DNA of 8,972 nucleotides. It comes from an uncultured Bacilli bacterium (GTDB taxonomy: Bacteria; Bacillota_I; Bacilli_A; RF39; UBA660). Positions 1-6,036 of this stretch are shown here, piece after piece; the stretch's first letter is position 1, and the number at the start of each line of letters is the position of its first letter. Where the stretch lies: NCBI GenBank assembly GCA_944358495.1, contig CALVRF010000053.1, positions 1-8,972 on the forward strand. Direction: 5' to 3'. The notes below the pieces were generated by a model. It did no database searches, was not told where the DNA came from, and was given only the letters and a program-made list of their open reading frames with translations. The position numbers and the translations under genes were made by a program.

Positions 1-2
1 GA

Positions 3-104
3 GATATTATACAATATATATCGGAATCTTTTTTATTAATGATAAGGTATCTTTTTAAAAAAGGATTAACACCGATACGCGTTTTAATTGAAAAATTATC
101 ATAA
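3..104 (+). CDS. possible 3' end of an upstream gene (partial)
   Basis: This frame is open from the window edge for 33 codons and stops at TAA 102-104. The encoded tail mixes hydrophobic and basic residues (for example RYLFKKGLTPIRVLIEKL) and reads like a natural protein end. The other two plus-strand frames stop at 39 and 58. In sequence this AT-rich, a 33-codon open frame can still occur by chance, so support is modest. I do not recognise a family. No terminator follows the stop, and the -35 box of the next gene lies inside its last codons, so the two genes would be closely packed. Confidence 0.35.
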   Translation, partial: DIIQYISESFLLMIRYLFKKGLTPIRVLIEKLS

Positions 105-116
105 ATGTAGTATAAT
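88..116 (+). promoter_or_regulatory. SigA-type promoter of the membrane-anchored protein gene
   Basis: TTGAAA (88-93) and TATAAT (111-116) are separated by exactly 17 bases. The predicted start near 123 gives a leader of about 20 bases that carries AAAGGAGG (128-135) seven bases before the ATG at 143. This is a near-consensus housekeeping promoter. Confidence 0.8.
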
Positions 117-142
117 TTTATCAGGATAAAGGAGGCTTATCT

Positions 143-565
143 ATGAACTATGATTTTGAAAAGTTTAAAAAGTTATATAATTTAGAAACTAACGAGGATA
201 AGGAAAAGGAAATAAAAAAAGCTAGTGAACCAGCAACTATGGATATTTTTTCCGGTAAAAACTTAGAAAATAACAATGCATTATTTGATGAACTAATCGA
301 AGATGAGCCTGTAGATATAATGGAAAACACTTTGGAAATTAAAAATTTTGAATTAGATAATGAAGCGATTGAAATTTTGGATTTAGGCGAAGATAAAAAA
401 GAAGAAGCCAAAGAAAAGCCTAAAAAGAAAAAATGGTGGCATTTACCGATGACAACGGTTACAGAACATCATTTAGAAAATGCCTTTGTCAACTGTGCGG
501 TTTTAGGTTTTATTACGGCTGGCATGGGTTATGGAATGATAACTTATATAATTAGTCACATTTAA
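143..565 (+). CDS. hypothetical tail-anchored membrane protein
   Basis: I do not recognise this 140-residue protein. Residues 1-90 are charged, mostly acidic (DELIEDEPVDIMENT, EIKNFELDNEAIEILDLGEDKKEEAKE) and probably disordered or helical. A basic-aromatic hinge follows (KKKKWWHLP, 94-102), then HHLENAFVN and a single glycine-rich hydrophobic segment at about 116-138 (AVLGFITAGMGYGMITYII) ending two residues from the C-terminus. There is no N-terminal signal peptide. The lysine patch before the segment predicts a cytoplasmic N-terminus with the C-terminus at or outside the membrane. The start is well supported by AAAGGAGG and the promoter upstream. The gene converges on sigK, with a shared terminator. 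A membrane-tethered adaptor is conceivable, but no function can be assigned. Confidence 0.8.
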   Translation: MNYDFEKFKKLYNLETNEDKEKEIKKASEPATMDIFSGKNLENNNALFDELIEDEPVDIMENTLEIKNFELDNEAIEILDLGEDKKEEAKEKPKKKKWWHLPMTTVTEHHLENAFVNCAVLGFITAGMGYGMITYIISHI

Positions 566-588
566 AAAGCAGATATCTGCTTTTTTTA
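564..588. terminator. bidirectional terminator between convergent genes
   Basis: AAAAAGCAG-ATAT-CTGCTTTTT is a perfect 22-base palindrome (564-585). It forms a GC-capped hairpin with a T-run on both strands. The stop codons of the membrane-anchored protein gene (563-565) and of sigK (586-588) lie at its two edges, so one short element can end both transcripts. Confidence 0.85.
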
Positions 589-1278
589 TTGCTGATTATT
601 CTTGATAAATTCTCTTAAAATTTTAGTTAAAGCTCTTTTTTCAATTCTCGAAACATAACTTCGTGAAATACCAAATTCTTTGGCTATTTCTTTTTGAGTA
701 ACTTCATCATTACCATCTAAGCCATATCTTTTAATAATAATTTCTTTTTCTCTATCAGTTAAAACCGTAAAGTATTTTTTTAGTAATTTTAAACTATCTT
801 GTTTGTGCAGATCTAAAGCAAAATCTGGTTTTGGTGTTTTTAAAATATCTAAAAAAGTAATGACGTTCCCCTCTTTATCGAAACCAACACCTTCGTCGAT
901 ACTAATATTTTTGTTATTTTTTTTGTCGCTACGAAAATGCATAAGAATCTCGTTTTCAATACATCTAGCGCAGTAAGTTGTCAGTCTAGTTTTATGTTTA
1001 GCAGAGTAGCTGTCAACACCTTTAATAAGCCCAATTGTACCAATACTTATTAAATCATCAGCGTCTTCTTTACGGTGGTCATATTTTTTTACAATATGCG
1101 CAACTAAACGCAAATTATGTTCAATAAGTTTATTTCTGGCTTCTTTATCCCCTAGCCTGGCTTGTTTTAAATATTGTTCTTCCTCTTCCTTAGTTAATGG
1201 GTCTGGAAAAACATTATTCGAATAAGATGCGGTTAAAATATAAAAGTCTTTAAATAATTTTCTTAAAAAATTAAGCAT
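586..1278 (-). CDS. sigK: RNA polymerase sporulation sigma factor, SigK type
   Basis: This is a sigma-70 family factor of 230 residues, close in length to B. subtilis SigK. Region 2 (about 45-117) contains LIEHNLRLVAHIVKK, DLISIGTIGLIKG and ARCIENEILMHFR. Region 4 (about 165-225) ends in the helix-turn-helix EFGISRSYVSRIEKRALTKI. The HIVKK, ILMHFR and SRSYVSRIEKRAL wording is that of SigK, which drives late mother-cell transcription in sporulators, rather than SigE. The N-terminus aligns with the SigK pro-sequence: residues 1-18 precede Y-S-N-N-V-F-P, matching the B. subtilis processing region before Y-V-K-N-N-A-F-P. The pro-segment is a few residues shorter and more basic. The gene is intact, without the skin interruption known from B. 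subtilis. AAAAGGGGTG precedes the ATG by about six bases. Confidence 0.93.
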   Translation of the reverse strand: MLNFLRKLFKDFYILTASYSNNVFPDPLTKEEEEQYLKQARLGDKEARNKLIEHNLRLVAHIVKKYDHRKEDADDLISIGTIGLIKGVDSYSAKHKTRLTTYCARCIENEILMHFRSDKKNNKNISIDEGVGFDKEGNVITFLDILKTPKPDFALDLHKQDSLKLLKKYFTVLTDREKEIIIKRYGLDGNDEVTQKEIAKEFGISRSYVSRIEKRALTKILREFIKNNQQ

Positions 1279-1286
1279 ACATACAC

Positions 1287-1302
1287 CCCTTTTAATTATA
1301 TG
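1287..1302 (-). promoter_or_regulatory. CATATAAT block overlapping the sigK ribosome site
   Basis: On the minus strand CATATAATTAAAAGGG lies directly before GTG-TATGT-ATG of sigK. The same 16 bases precede the L,D-transpeptidase gene (2519-2534). CATATAAT resembles a SigE-type -10 and also contains the SigA hexamer TATAAT. No convincing -35 is visible, and transcription from it would begin inside the Shine-Dalgarno sequence. A promoter role is therefore inference; a translation-initiation context is the alternative. Confidence 0.35.
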
Positions 1303-1326
1303 TTTTTATTTTTTTAATCAATACCC

Positions 1327-1355
1327 TAGACAAACTTATTTATAAAATTTATAAT
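1327..1355 (+). promoter_or_regulatory. promoter of the Fic-family gene
   Basis: TAGACA (1327-1332, one mismatch to TTGACA) and TATAAT (1350-1355) are separated by exactly 17 bases. The predicted start, about base 1362, falls within the ribosome site GGTGGTG (1359-1365). The mRNA leader would then be only about nine bases long. Confidence 0.55.
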
Positions 1356-1370
1356 GTTGGTGGTGATAAT

Positions 1371-1931
1371 ATGCGACCTTTTAGTGCGGACTCGTTATGG
1401 ACTTATGAAAATAAGGTATTAAAAAATAAATTTAATATTAAAGATGAAGAGTTACTTAATAAAAAAGAAAAAGAAATTACCCATAATAAAATTAATAATT
1501 TAAAAGATTATAATGATTTTTCTTTAAAAGGATTTTTAAATTTACATAAATATTTATTTGAAGATTTATATGACTTTGCGGGACAAATACGTGATGAAAA
1601 TGTCACTTTAGATAATATTATGTTATGTCAATTTGGGGTGATTGAGCTTTGTCTTAAGGATTTATTTAGAAATTTAAAAGAAGTTAAAATTAATTCTCAT
1701 GATGATATGTTAATATTTTTAGCTTATTATTATAGTGAACTTATGGTTATTTTACCATTTAGAGATGGTAATGAAGTGACGATAAAACTTTTCTTAGAAT
1801 TATATTTAAAGAAACATGGTTATAACTTTGATTTTAAGAAAATCGATAATGCCAAATTATGGGAAGCTACGAAATATGCCTTTTACTATAATCCGGATAA
1901 ACTATATGAATTATTAAAAGAGACTATTTAA
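1371..1931 (+). CDS. Fic-family protein with a degenerate catalytic motif
   Basis: The fold call rests on residues 12-37 (YENKVLKNKFNIKDEELLNKKEKEIT, the usual start of many bacterial Fic proteins), on LKGFLNLHKYLFEDLYDFAGQIR (52-74), and on LPFRDGNEVTIK (128-139). The last aligns with the active-site motif HPFxxGNGRxxR. Fic enzymes normally transfer AMP or a related group to a hydroxyl side chain on a target. The PF-R-D-GN phosphate-binding core is kept, but the catalytic His is Leu128, the second Gly is Glu135, the first Arg is Val136 and the last Arg is Lys139. The frame is otherwise complete at 186 residues, so this looks like a maintained pseudoenzyme or one with altered chemistry rather than a decaying gene. 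There is no adjacent antitoxin and no clear inhibitory (S/T)xxxE(G/N) motif. It diverges from sigK and overlaps the L,D-transpeptidase gene at its 3' end. Confidence 0.8.
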   Translation: MRPFSADSLWTYENKVLKNKFNIKDEELLNKKEKEITHNKINNLKDYNDFSLKGFLNLHKYLFEDLYDFAGQIRDENVTLDNIMLCQFGVIELCLKDLFRNLKEVKINSHDDMLIFLAYYYSELMVILPFRDGNEVTIKLFLELYLKKHGYNFDFKKIDNAKLWEATKYAFYYNPDKLYELLKETI

Positions 1932-1941
1932 AGTCTCTTTT
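1916..1941. terminator. bidirectional terminator inside two overlapping gene ends
   Basis: AAAAGAGACT (1916-1925) pairs perfectly with AGTCTCTTTT (1932-1941) around the six-base loop ATTTAA. The stem ends in T-runs on both strands. The Fic-family stop (1929-1931) is in the loop, and the L,D-transpeptidase stop TAG (1924-1926) spans the end of the stem and the loop. Confidence 0.85.
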
Positions 1942-2511
1942 GGTTTGGATTAAAATATGAGGATTTTTATCTTTATCTAACCAGTTTATGATATATTCCA
2001 TATCATTTTTATTGATGGCAATACAGCCTTCTGTATAATCTTTGTTTTTAATATGGCAAAAAATAGCGGACCCTTTACCTTTAACAGTGTTTTTTATATT
2101 ATATTCGATGATTAAACCGAGCTCATAGGAAATGGGATAATCAGCTAAATGCTCGGCTGAATTCCATGTTATTTTATCATTATTTGTAACATAAGAATAA
2201 CCATGAATAGGAATATCACCAAGTTCAACCCAGTTATTATAAAATGCAGAATTAATATCATCGACAAAATAACTATTTTTGGTAATTGTTAAATAAGGAT
2301 AATTAATATTTAGTTCTTTAGTACCAAACGCCGGACCAATTTTATAAAGACCTAAAGGTGTTTTTTTATCGCCTTCCTCTTTATTTTGAGTAATACCATT
2401 TTTTCCAATATAAACCGGTTTTATGGTCTTAATTATTTCCCATTTTTTATTCCATTCTTTTAAATTTAAATAATTTTCTTTACCAATATTTACTTCGATT
2501 AATTGTTTCAT
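1924..2511 (-). CDS. L,D-transpeptidase (YkuD domain), no signal peptide
   Basis: YkuD-fold enzymes cross-link peptidoglycan stem peptides through a catalytic cysteine. This 195-residue protein matches the ErfK/YbiS-type subfamily. It has TQNKEEGDKKTPLGLYKIGPAFG near 41-63, the central VDDINSAFYNNWV (83-95), and the active-site segment GSAIFCHIKNKDYTEGCIAI (147-166) with His153 and the nucleophile Cys163. No N-terminal hydrophobic segment is present. An in-frame stop lies just upstream of the ATG, so no signal peptide has been missed. AAAAGGGTG precedes the start by about five bases. The gene follows the ileS terminator and shares its upstream 16-base block with sigK. By analogy with B. subtilis YkuD, which is reported to be SigK-dependent and also lacks a conventional signal, a role in the spore envelope is possible but inferred. 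Confidence 0.88.
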   Translation of the reverse strand: MKQLIEVNIGKENYLNLKEWNKKWEIIKTIKPVYIGKNGITQNKEEGDKKTPLGLYKIGPAFGTKELNINYPYLTITKNSYFVDDINSAFYNNWVELGDIPIHGYSYVTNNDKITWNSAEHLADYPISYELGLIIEYNIKNTVKGKGSAIFCHIKNKDYTEGCIAINKNDMEYIINWLDKDKNPHILIQTKRDFK

Positions 2512-2518
2512 ACTTTCA

Positions 2519-2534
2519 CCCTTTTAATTATATG
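2519..2534 (-). promoter_or_regulatory. CATATAAT block upstream of the L,D-transpeptidase gene
   Basis: The minus-strand block CATATAATTAAAAGGG is identical to the one before sigK (1287-1302). It runs directly into the ribosome site. On its 5' side it abuts the T-run of the ileS terminator, which would act as promoter spacer. No clear -35 box is seen. Confidence 0.35.
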
Positions 2535-2564
2535 AAAAAAATTAGAGTAAATGTCCTCTAATTT
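2535..2564 (-). terminator. ileS terminator
   Basis: On the minus strand AAATTAGAG (2556-2564) pairs with CTCTAATTT (2539-2547) over an eight-base loop, and the T-run covers 2535-2541. The ileS stop TAG (2558-2560) is part of the stem. Confidence 0.8.
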
Positions 2565-5287
2565 CCCTCACTAATAATTTCATGACATCTTGGACATACG
2601 TTATCTATGATATCTCTTTCGTTAAAGTAATTCCAACATCTTTCACATCTTGCGCCGTTAAATTTCTGAACACTAACTGCACAATAATCGTATTTAGTTA
2701 ATTCTTCGGCACTGATAATAACATCTGAGACAATTAATAATTGTTTTAAATTTGGTAAAATTGGTTTTAATGTTTCTTTATCTTCGTCTCTTAAGTTTAG
2801 ATAAACTTTTGCTTCTAAAGATTTACCAATTATTTTATTATTACGGGCTTCTTCTAAAGCTTTATAAACATCATCTTTGATACTGAAAAAAACATTCCAC
2901 AATTCCAAGATTTCTTCTTCGTTTTTACAAATAACTGGTTCTGGGAATCTTTCTAAATGAACACTTTCTTCTTTTACGCCTGGAAGTAATTTATAAACTT
3001 CTTCACTAGTATATGGTAAAATTGGGGCCATTAGGCGAATTAAAGCATATAAATTTTCGTATAAAACAGTTTGAACGCTTCTTCTTTCATGACTGTTATA
3101 TTTATCGATGTATAAGATATCTTTCGTAAAATCTAAATAAAAATTAGATAATGAGTTAACAAAATTATTGATTAATTTATAAATTTCATCAAAATCATAT
3201 TCATCATAGTTTTTACGAACTTTTTTAATCAACTCATTTAACTGAATCATCATATATTTATCGGCTTCGGGCATTTTATCGTAAGGTACTTTATCTTTTT
3301 TCGGGTCAAAATCAAATAAGTTTCCTAGCATGAAACGATAAGTATTTCGAATTTTACGATAGCTTTCTTTAACTTGAGCAAGTAATTCATCACTAAAACG
3401 TACGTCTTCAGTGAAGTCGACACTAGCGGCCCATAGTCTTAAAATATCTGAGCCATGTTTATCAACCACTTTCATTGGTTCTACAACATTACCAACACTC
3501 TTACTCATTTTTAAACCTTTACCATCTAAAACGAAACCGGTTGATAATAATTCTTTATATGGACTTTTTCCCTCTGAAGCCATACTACAAATTAATGAAG
3601 AATTAAACCAGCCACGATATTGGTCAGAGCCTTCTAAATAAATATCCGCTGGATAACTCATGCCTCTTTCTAATAAAACGCCGGCAAAAGAACTACCTGA
3701 GTCGAACCAAACGTCCATGATATCAGTTTCTTTACGGAAGTTACCGTTTGGACTGTGTTCATTGGTATAACCTTTAGGCAGTAAATCTTTAGCATCTTTT
3801 TCAAACCAAATATTAGAGCCATATTCTCTAAACAATTTAGAAATATGCATCATAATATCATAATCGACGATTTCGGTACCATCCTCGTTGTAAAAAATTG
3901 GAATTGGAACTCCCCAAACTCTTTGTCTAGAAATACACCAGTCACCACGATCTCTTATCATATTATAAATGCGGATTTTTCCCCATTCGGTATGGAATTT
4001 GATTTTTTCATCGATTTCTGTTAATAATTCTTCCCGAATTTTATCTAAACTACAGAACCATTGTTTAGTCGCTCTAAAGATTACGGGACCTTTAGTACGC
4101 CAATCATGAGGATATGAGTGTTTAATAAATTTTAATTTTAATAAATAACCATTATCATCTAACCATTTAGTAATTTCTTTATTGGCATCTTCAAAATATA
4201 GTCCTTTAAACATGCCTGACTCTTCGGTTAATACACCTTTATCGTCGATACCATTAACCATTGGTAAATTATTAGTTTTTCCAACAATAAAGTCATCTTC
4301 ACCATAAGATGGTGCAGTATGAACTAGACCAGTTCCCGCATCTAAGTTAACGTGATGACCGATAACAACTGGACTTATACGATCCATAAATGGATGCTTA
4401 TAGGTTAAGCCTACTAAATCCTTGCCTTTAACGGTTTTGGTTTTGCGATATTTATCAAAACCAAATTCTTCCATTAGTGGTTTTACAAGTTCAGTAGCAA
4501 CAATATAATTAGTATCATTAACTTTAACTTTAGAATATTCTAAATCTTCACCGACACAAATAGCGGTATTTCCAGGCAAAGTCCAAGGTGTGGTAGTCCA
4601 AATAACAAGTTTATCCCCAGATTTAATAAATTCGTTGCCATTTTCCACTTCAAAAGCCACATAAATTGATGGGTCTTTACGGTCTTTGTATTCAATTTCG
4701 GCTTCGGCTAAAGCGGTTTCACTGCTTGGCGACCAGTAAACTGGTTTTAAGCCATTGAAAATTAAGCCTTTTTTAGTCATTTTAGCAAATACTTCAATTT
4801 GTCTAGCTTCATATTCTTTTTTGAGAGTTATATAAGGATTTTTCCAATCAGCAATTACATTTAAACGTTTAAAATCGCCCATTTGTTTTTCAACTTGCTC
4901 TAAAGCATATTTAGTACACAACTGTCTAAATTCAGCGGTAGTTAATTTTTTTCGATCAATACCACTTTTAGTAATCGCATGTTCGATAGGAAGTCCATGA
5001 GTGTCCCAGCCAGGTACAAAATCAACAAAATAGCCTTCCATCATTTTTGAACGGTTGATAAAGTCTTTTAAAATTTTTTGAAAAGCATGTCCTAGATGAA
5101 TATTACCATTAGCATATGGCGGACCATCGTGTAGAACAAATGGCTTGCCATTTTTATTTTTTTCTTTGATTTTTTGATATAAATCCATTTCTTCCCAGGC
5201 TTCTCTTTGGATTTTTTCATTTACGGGTAAATTTCCTCGCATATTAAATTCAGTTTTTGGCATTAATAATGTGTCTTTTAATTCCAT
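2558..5287 (-). CDS. ileS: isoleucyl-tRNA synthetase
   Basis: This class I synthetase charges tRNA-Ile in the cytoplasm. At 909 residues it is full length for the bacterial type (E. coli 938). The signature regions appear in order: PPYANGNIHLGHA with HLGH at 64-67; the CP1 editing domain with TTTPWTLPGN (231-240) and GTGLVHTAPSYGEDD (318-332); EGSDQYRGWFNSSL (552-565); KMSKS at 593-597; an anticodon-binding domain from about 670; and a C-terminal zinc site with Cys881, Cys884, Cys898 and Cys901. Good AAGGAGAT (5294-5301) precedes the ATG. The gene sits behind divIVA and a tRNA-Ile T-box leader, the same order as in B. subtilis, and ends in its own terminator. I see no truncation or missing motif. 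Confidence 0.98.
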   Translation of the reverse strand: MELKDTLLMPKTEFNMRGNLPVNEKIQREAWEEMDLYQKIKEKNKNGKPFVLHDGPPYANGNIHLGHAFQKILKDFINRSKMMEGYFVDFVPGWDTHGLPIEHAITKSGIDRKKLTTAEFRQLCTKYALEQVEKQMGDFKRLNVIADWKNPYITLKKEYEARQIEVFAKMTKKGLIFNGLKPVYWSPSSETALAEAEIEYKDRKDPSIYVAFEVENGNEFIKSGDKLVIWTTTPWTLPGNTAICVGEDLEYSKVKVNDTNYIVATELVKPLMEEFGFDKYRKTKTVKGKDLVGLTYKHPFMDRISPVVIGHHVNLDAGTGLVHTAPSYGEDDFIVGKTNNLPMVNGIDDKGVLTEESGMFKGLYFEDANKEITKWLDDNGYLLKLKFIKHSYPHDWRTKGPVIFRATKQWFCSLDKIREELLTEIDEKIKFHTEWGKIRIYNMIRDRGDWCISRQRVWGVPIPIFYNEDGTEIVDYDIMMHISKLFREYGSNIWFEKDAKDLLPKGYTNEHSPNGNFRKETDIMDVWFDSGSSFAGVLLERGMSYPADIYLEGSDQYRGWFNSSLICSMASEGKSPYKELLSTGFVLDGKGLKMSKSVGNVVEPMKVVDKHGSDILRLWAASVDFTEDVRFSDELLAQVKESYRKIRNTYRFMLGNLFDFDPKKDKVPYDKMPEADKYMMIQLNELIKKVRKNYDEYDFDEIYKLINNFVNSLSNFYLDFTKDILYIDKYNSHERRSVQTVLYENLYALIRLMAPILPYTSEEVYKLLPGVKEESVHLERFPEPVICKNEEEILELWNVFFSIKDDVYKALEEARNNKIIGKSLEAKVYLNLRDEDKETLKPILPNLKQLLIVSDVIISAEELTKYDYCAVSVQKFNGARCERCWNYFNERDIIDNVCPRCHEIISEGN

Positions 5288-5303
5288 AATCTCATCTCCT
5301 TAA

Positions 5304-5334
5304 CAAAAAAGTCCATCCAATTAAGGACGAACTT
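5304..5334 (-). terminator. T-box attenuator terminator of ileS
   Basis: On the minus strand AAGTTCGTCC (5325-5334) pairs with GGATGGACTT (5309-5318) around TTAATT. There are ten pairs including two G-U, followed by a T-run at 5305-5310. The 5' arm shares CGTCC with the antiterminator, so the two helices exclude each other. Confidence 0.85.
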
Positions 5335-5515
5335 GGCCGCGGTACCACCTTATTTTATAATAAAATATACACTTATAACTATAACGCGTTACCGTTCTTC
5401 CCTACTTTTTTCAAGAAAACACATCAAGAGTGATCTATATATTAAATATTTATTAGTTTTCACCAGCCACTAACTCTCTATAAAATATTTTAATATACCG
5501 TCTCTATCTTTTGTT
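5304..5515 (-). promoter_or_regulatory. isoleucine T-box riboswitch (ileS leader)
   Basis: A canonical transcriptional T-box that senses uncharged tRNA-Ile. On the minus strand Stem I shows the AGAGAG bulge (5474-5479), the distal segment GGCTGGTGAAAA (5457-5468) and the specifier ATC (5432-5434, isoleucine) followed by a purine. An S-turn-like AGTAGGGAAGAACGG and a short hairpin TATTTTA-TTA-TAAAATA follow. The T-box core is AAGGTGGTACCGCGG (5337-5351). The antiterminator is TAAGG/CCTTA plus GCG/CGT around the bulge TGGTACC, whose UGGU matches an ACCA tRNA end (discriminator A). Readthrough occurs when uncharged tRNA binds. The leader begins right after the divIVA stop and has no obvious promoter of its own, so it probably attenuates transcripts arriving from sepF-divIVA. 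Confidence 0.93.
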
Positions 5516-5974
5516 TTAAAGTTCTACTTTATCAATCTCGTCAATAACTTCTAACTGAGATTCAATAATACTTTTTAAACGACGTTTAAATATATTAACA
5601 TTTCTCTTCAAAGTCATTGCCTCATTTTCAATTTTTTCGGCACGCATAAGAGCTTCATTGACGATTCTATTAGCATTTTTCTTAGCATCATCAAGGACAG
5701 CTTCACTTTCGCGATGAGCCGCAATTTTTAATTGATCAGATGTTTTTTGAGCCATAATAATAGCTCTATTTAAAGTATCTTCCATTCTTTCATATTGCTC
5801 AAGCTTTTCTTTTAAACGATTAGTTTTTTCTAGTTCTTCTCTGAGTTTTTTTAGTTCAGCGTCTTTTTTATCAATTTCACTGACCATTTGTTCAACTCTT
5901 TTGATAACCTTATCCAAGAATGAATTTACTTCATCTGGGTCATAACCTCGAAGTGTTCGATTAAATTTTTCCAT
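5516..5974 (-). CDS. divIVA: DivIVA-family cell division/polarity protein
   Basis: DivIVA proteins bind curved membrane at poles and septa and recruit partners. The N-terminal signature MEKFNRTLRGYDPDEVNSFLDKV (the RGYD-EV block) is typical. Two coiled-coil stretches follow: residues about 25-75 (KRVEQMVSEIDKKDAELKKLREELEK and on) and about 85-145. The length is 152 residues from ATG 5974. This start has AGGTGAGG eight bases upstream. A GTG at 6010 would add MLKYLAPGEVEI, whose LAPGEVEI resembles the LTPxDI start of some DivIVA proteins, but it lacks a good ribosome site and lies in a perfect inverted repeat. I prefer the ATG and leave the GTG open. The gene lies between sepF and the ileS leader, matching the conserved Bacillota order. 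Confidence 0.88.
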   Translation of the reverse strand: MEKFNRTLRGYDPDEVNSFLDKVIKRVEQMVSEIDKKDAELKKLREELEKTNRLKEKLEQYERMEDTLNRAIIMAQKTSDQLKIAAHRESEAVLDDAKKNANRIVNEALMRAEKIENEAMTLKRNVNIFKRRLKSIIESQLEVIDEIDKVEL

Positions 5975-5982
5975 AATCTCTA

Positions 5983-5990
5983 CCTCACCT
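5983..5990 (-). promoter_or_regulatory. ribosome site deciding the divIVA start
   Basis: Minus-strand AGGTGAGG lies eight bases before ATG 5974. The alternative GTG at 6010 has only AGAAAA-like sequence before it, so translation most likely starts at the ATG. Confidence 0.6.
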
Positions 5991-5991
5991 G

Positions 5992-6010
5992 GTGCTAAAT
6001 ATTTTAGCAC
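5992..6010. repeat. perfect inverted repeat between sepF and divIVA
   Basis: GTGCTAAA (5992-5999) and TTTAGCAC (6003-6010) are exact reverse complements separated by TAT. The element lies just upstream of the divIVA ribosome site. No T-run follows it on either strand, so it is not an intrinsic terminator. It could be an operator or an mRNA hairpin affecting divIVA translation or processing; its function is unknown. Confidence 0.7.
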
Positions 6011-6036
6011 ATTTTTCTAAATTTTCAAAGTTTTTT

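Noticed and set aside
6..11. Minus-strand TATAAT near the left edge as an outward promoter
   Set aside because: No -35 at a sensible distance; such hexamers are expected by chance in this base composition.
148..411. Minus-strand open frame antisense to the membrane-anchored protein gene
   Set aside because: Serine-rich product typical of the reverse complement of an acidic, lysine-rich coding region; no ribosome site, and fully inside a better supported gene.
3411..3641. Plus-strand open frame inside ileS
   Set aside because: It lies entirely antisense to a conserved part of IleRS and has no ribosome site or recognisable domain.
5516..5560. Separate promoter for the ileS leader at the end of divIVA (TTGACG with TTTAAA)
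   Set aside because: The -10 is poor, and a start from it would cut into the base of Stem I.
5992..6010. CIRCE heat-shock operator
   Set aside because: The half-sites are in the opposite order, lack the TC/GA ends and have a three-base instead of nine-base spacer.
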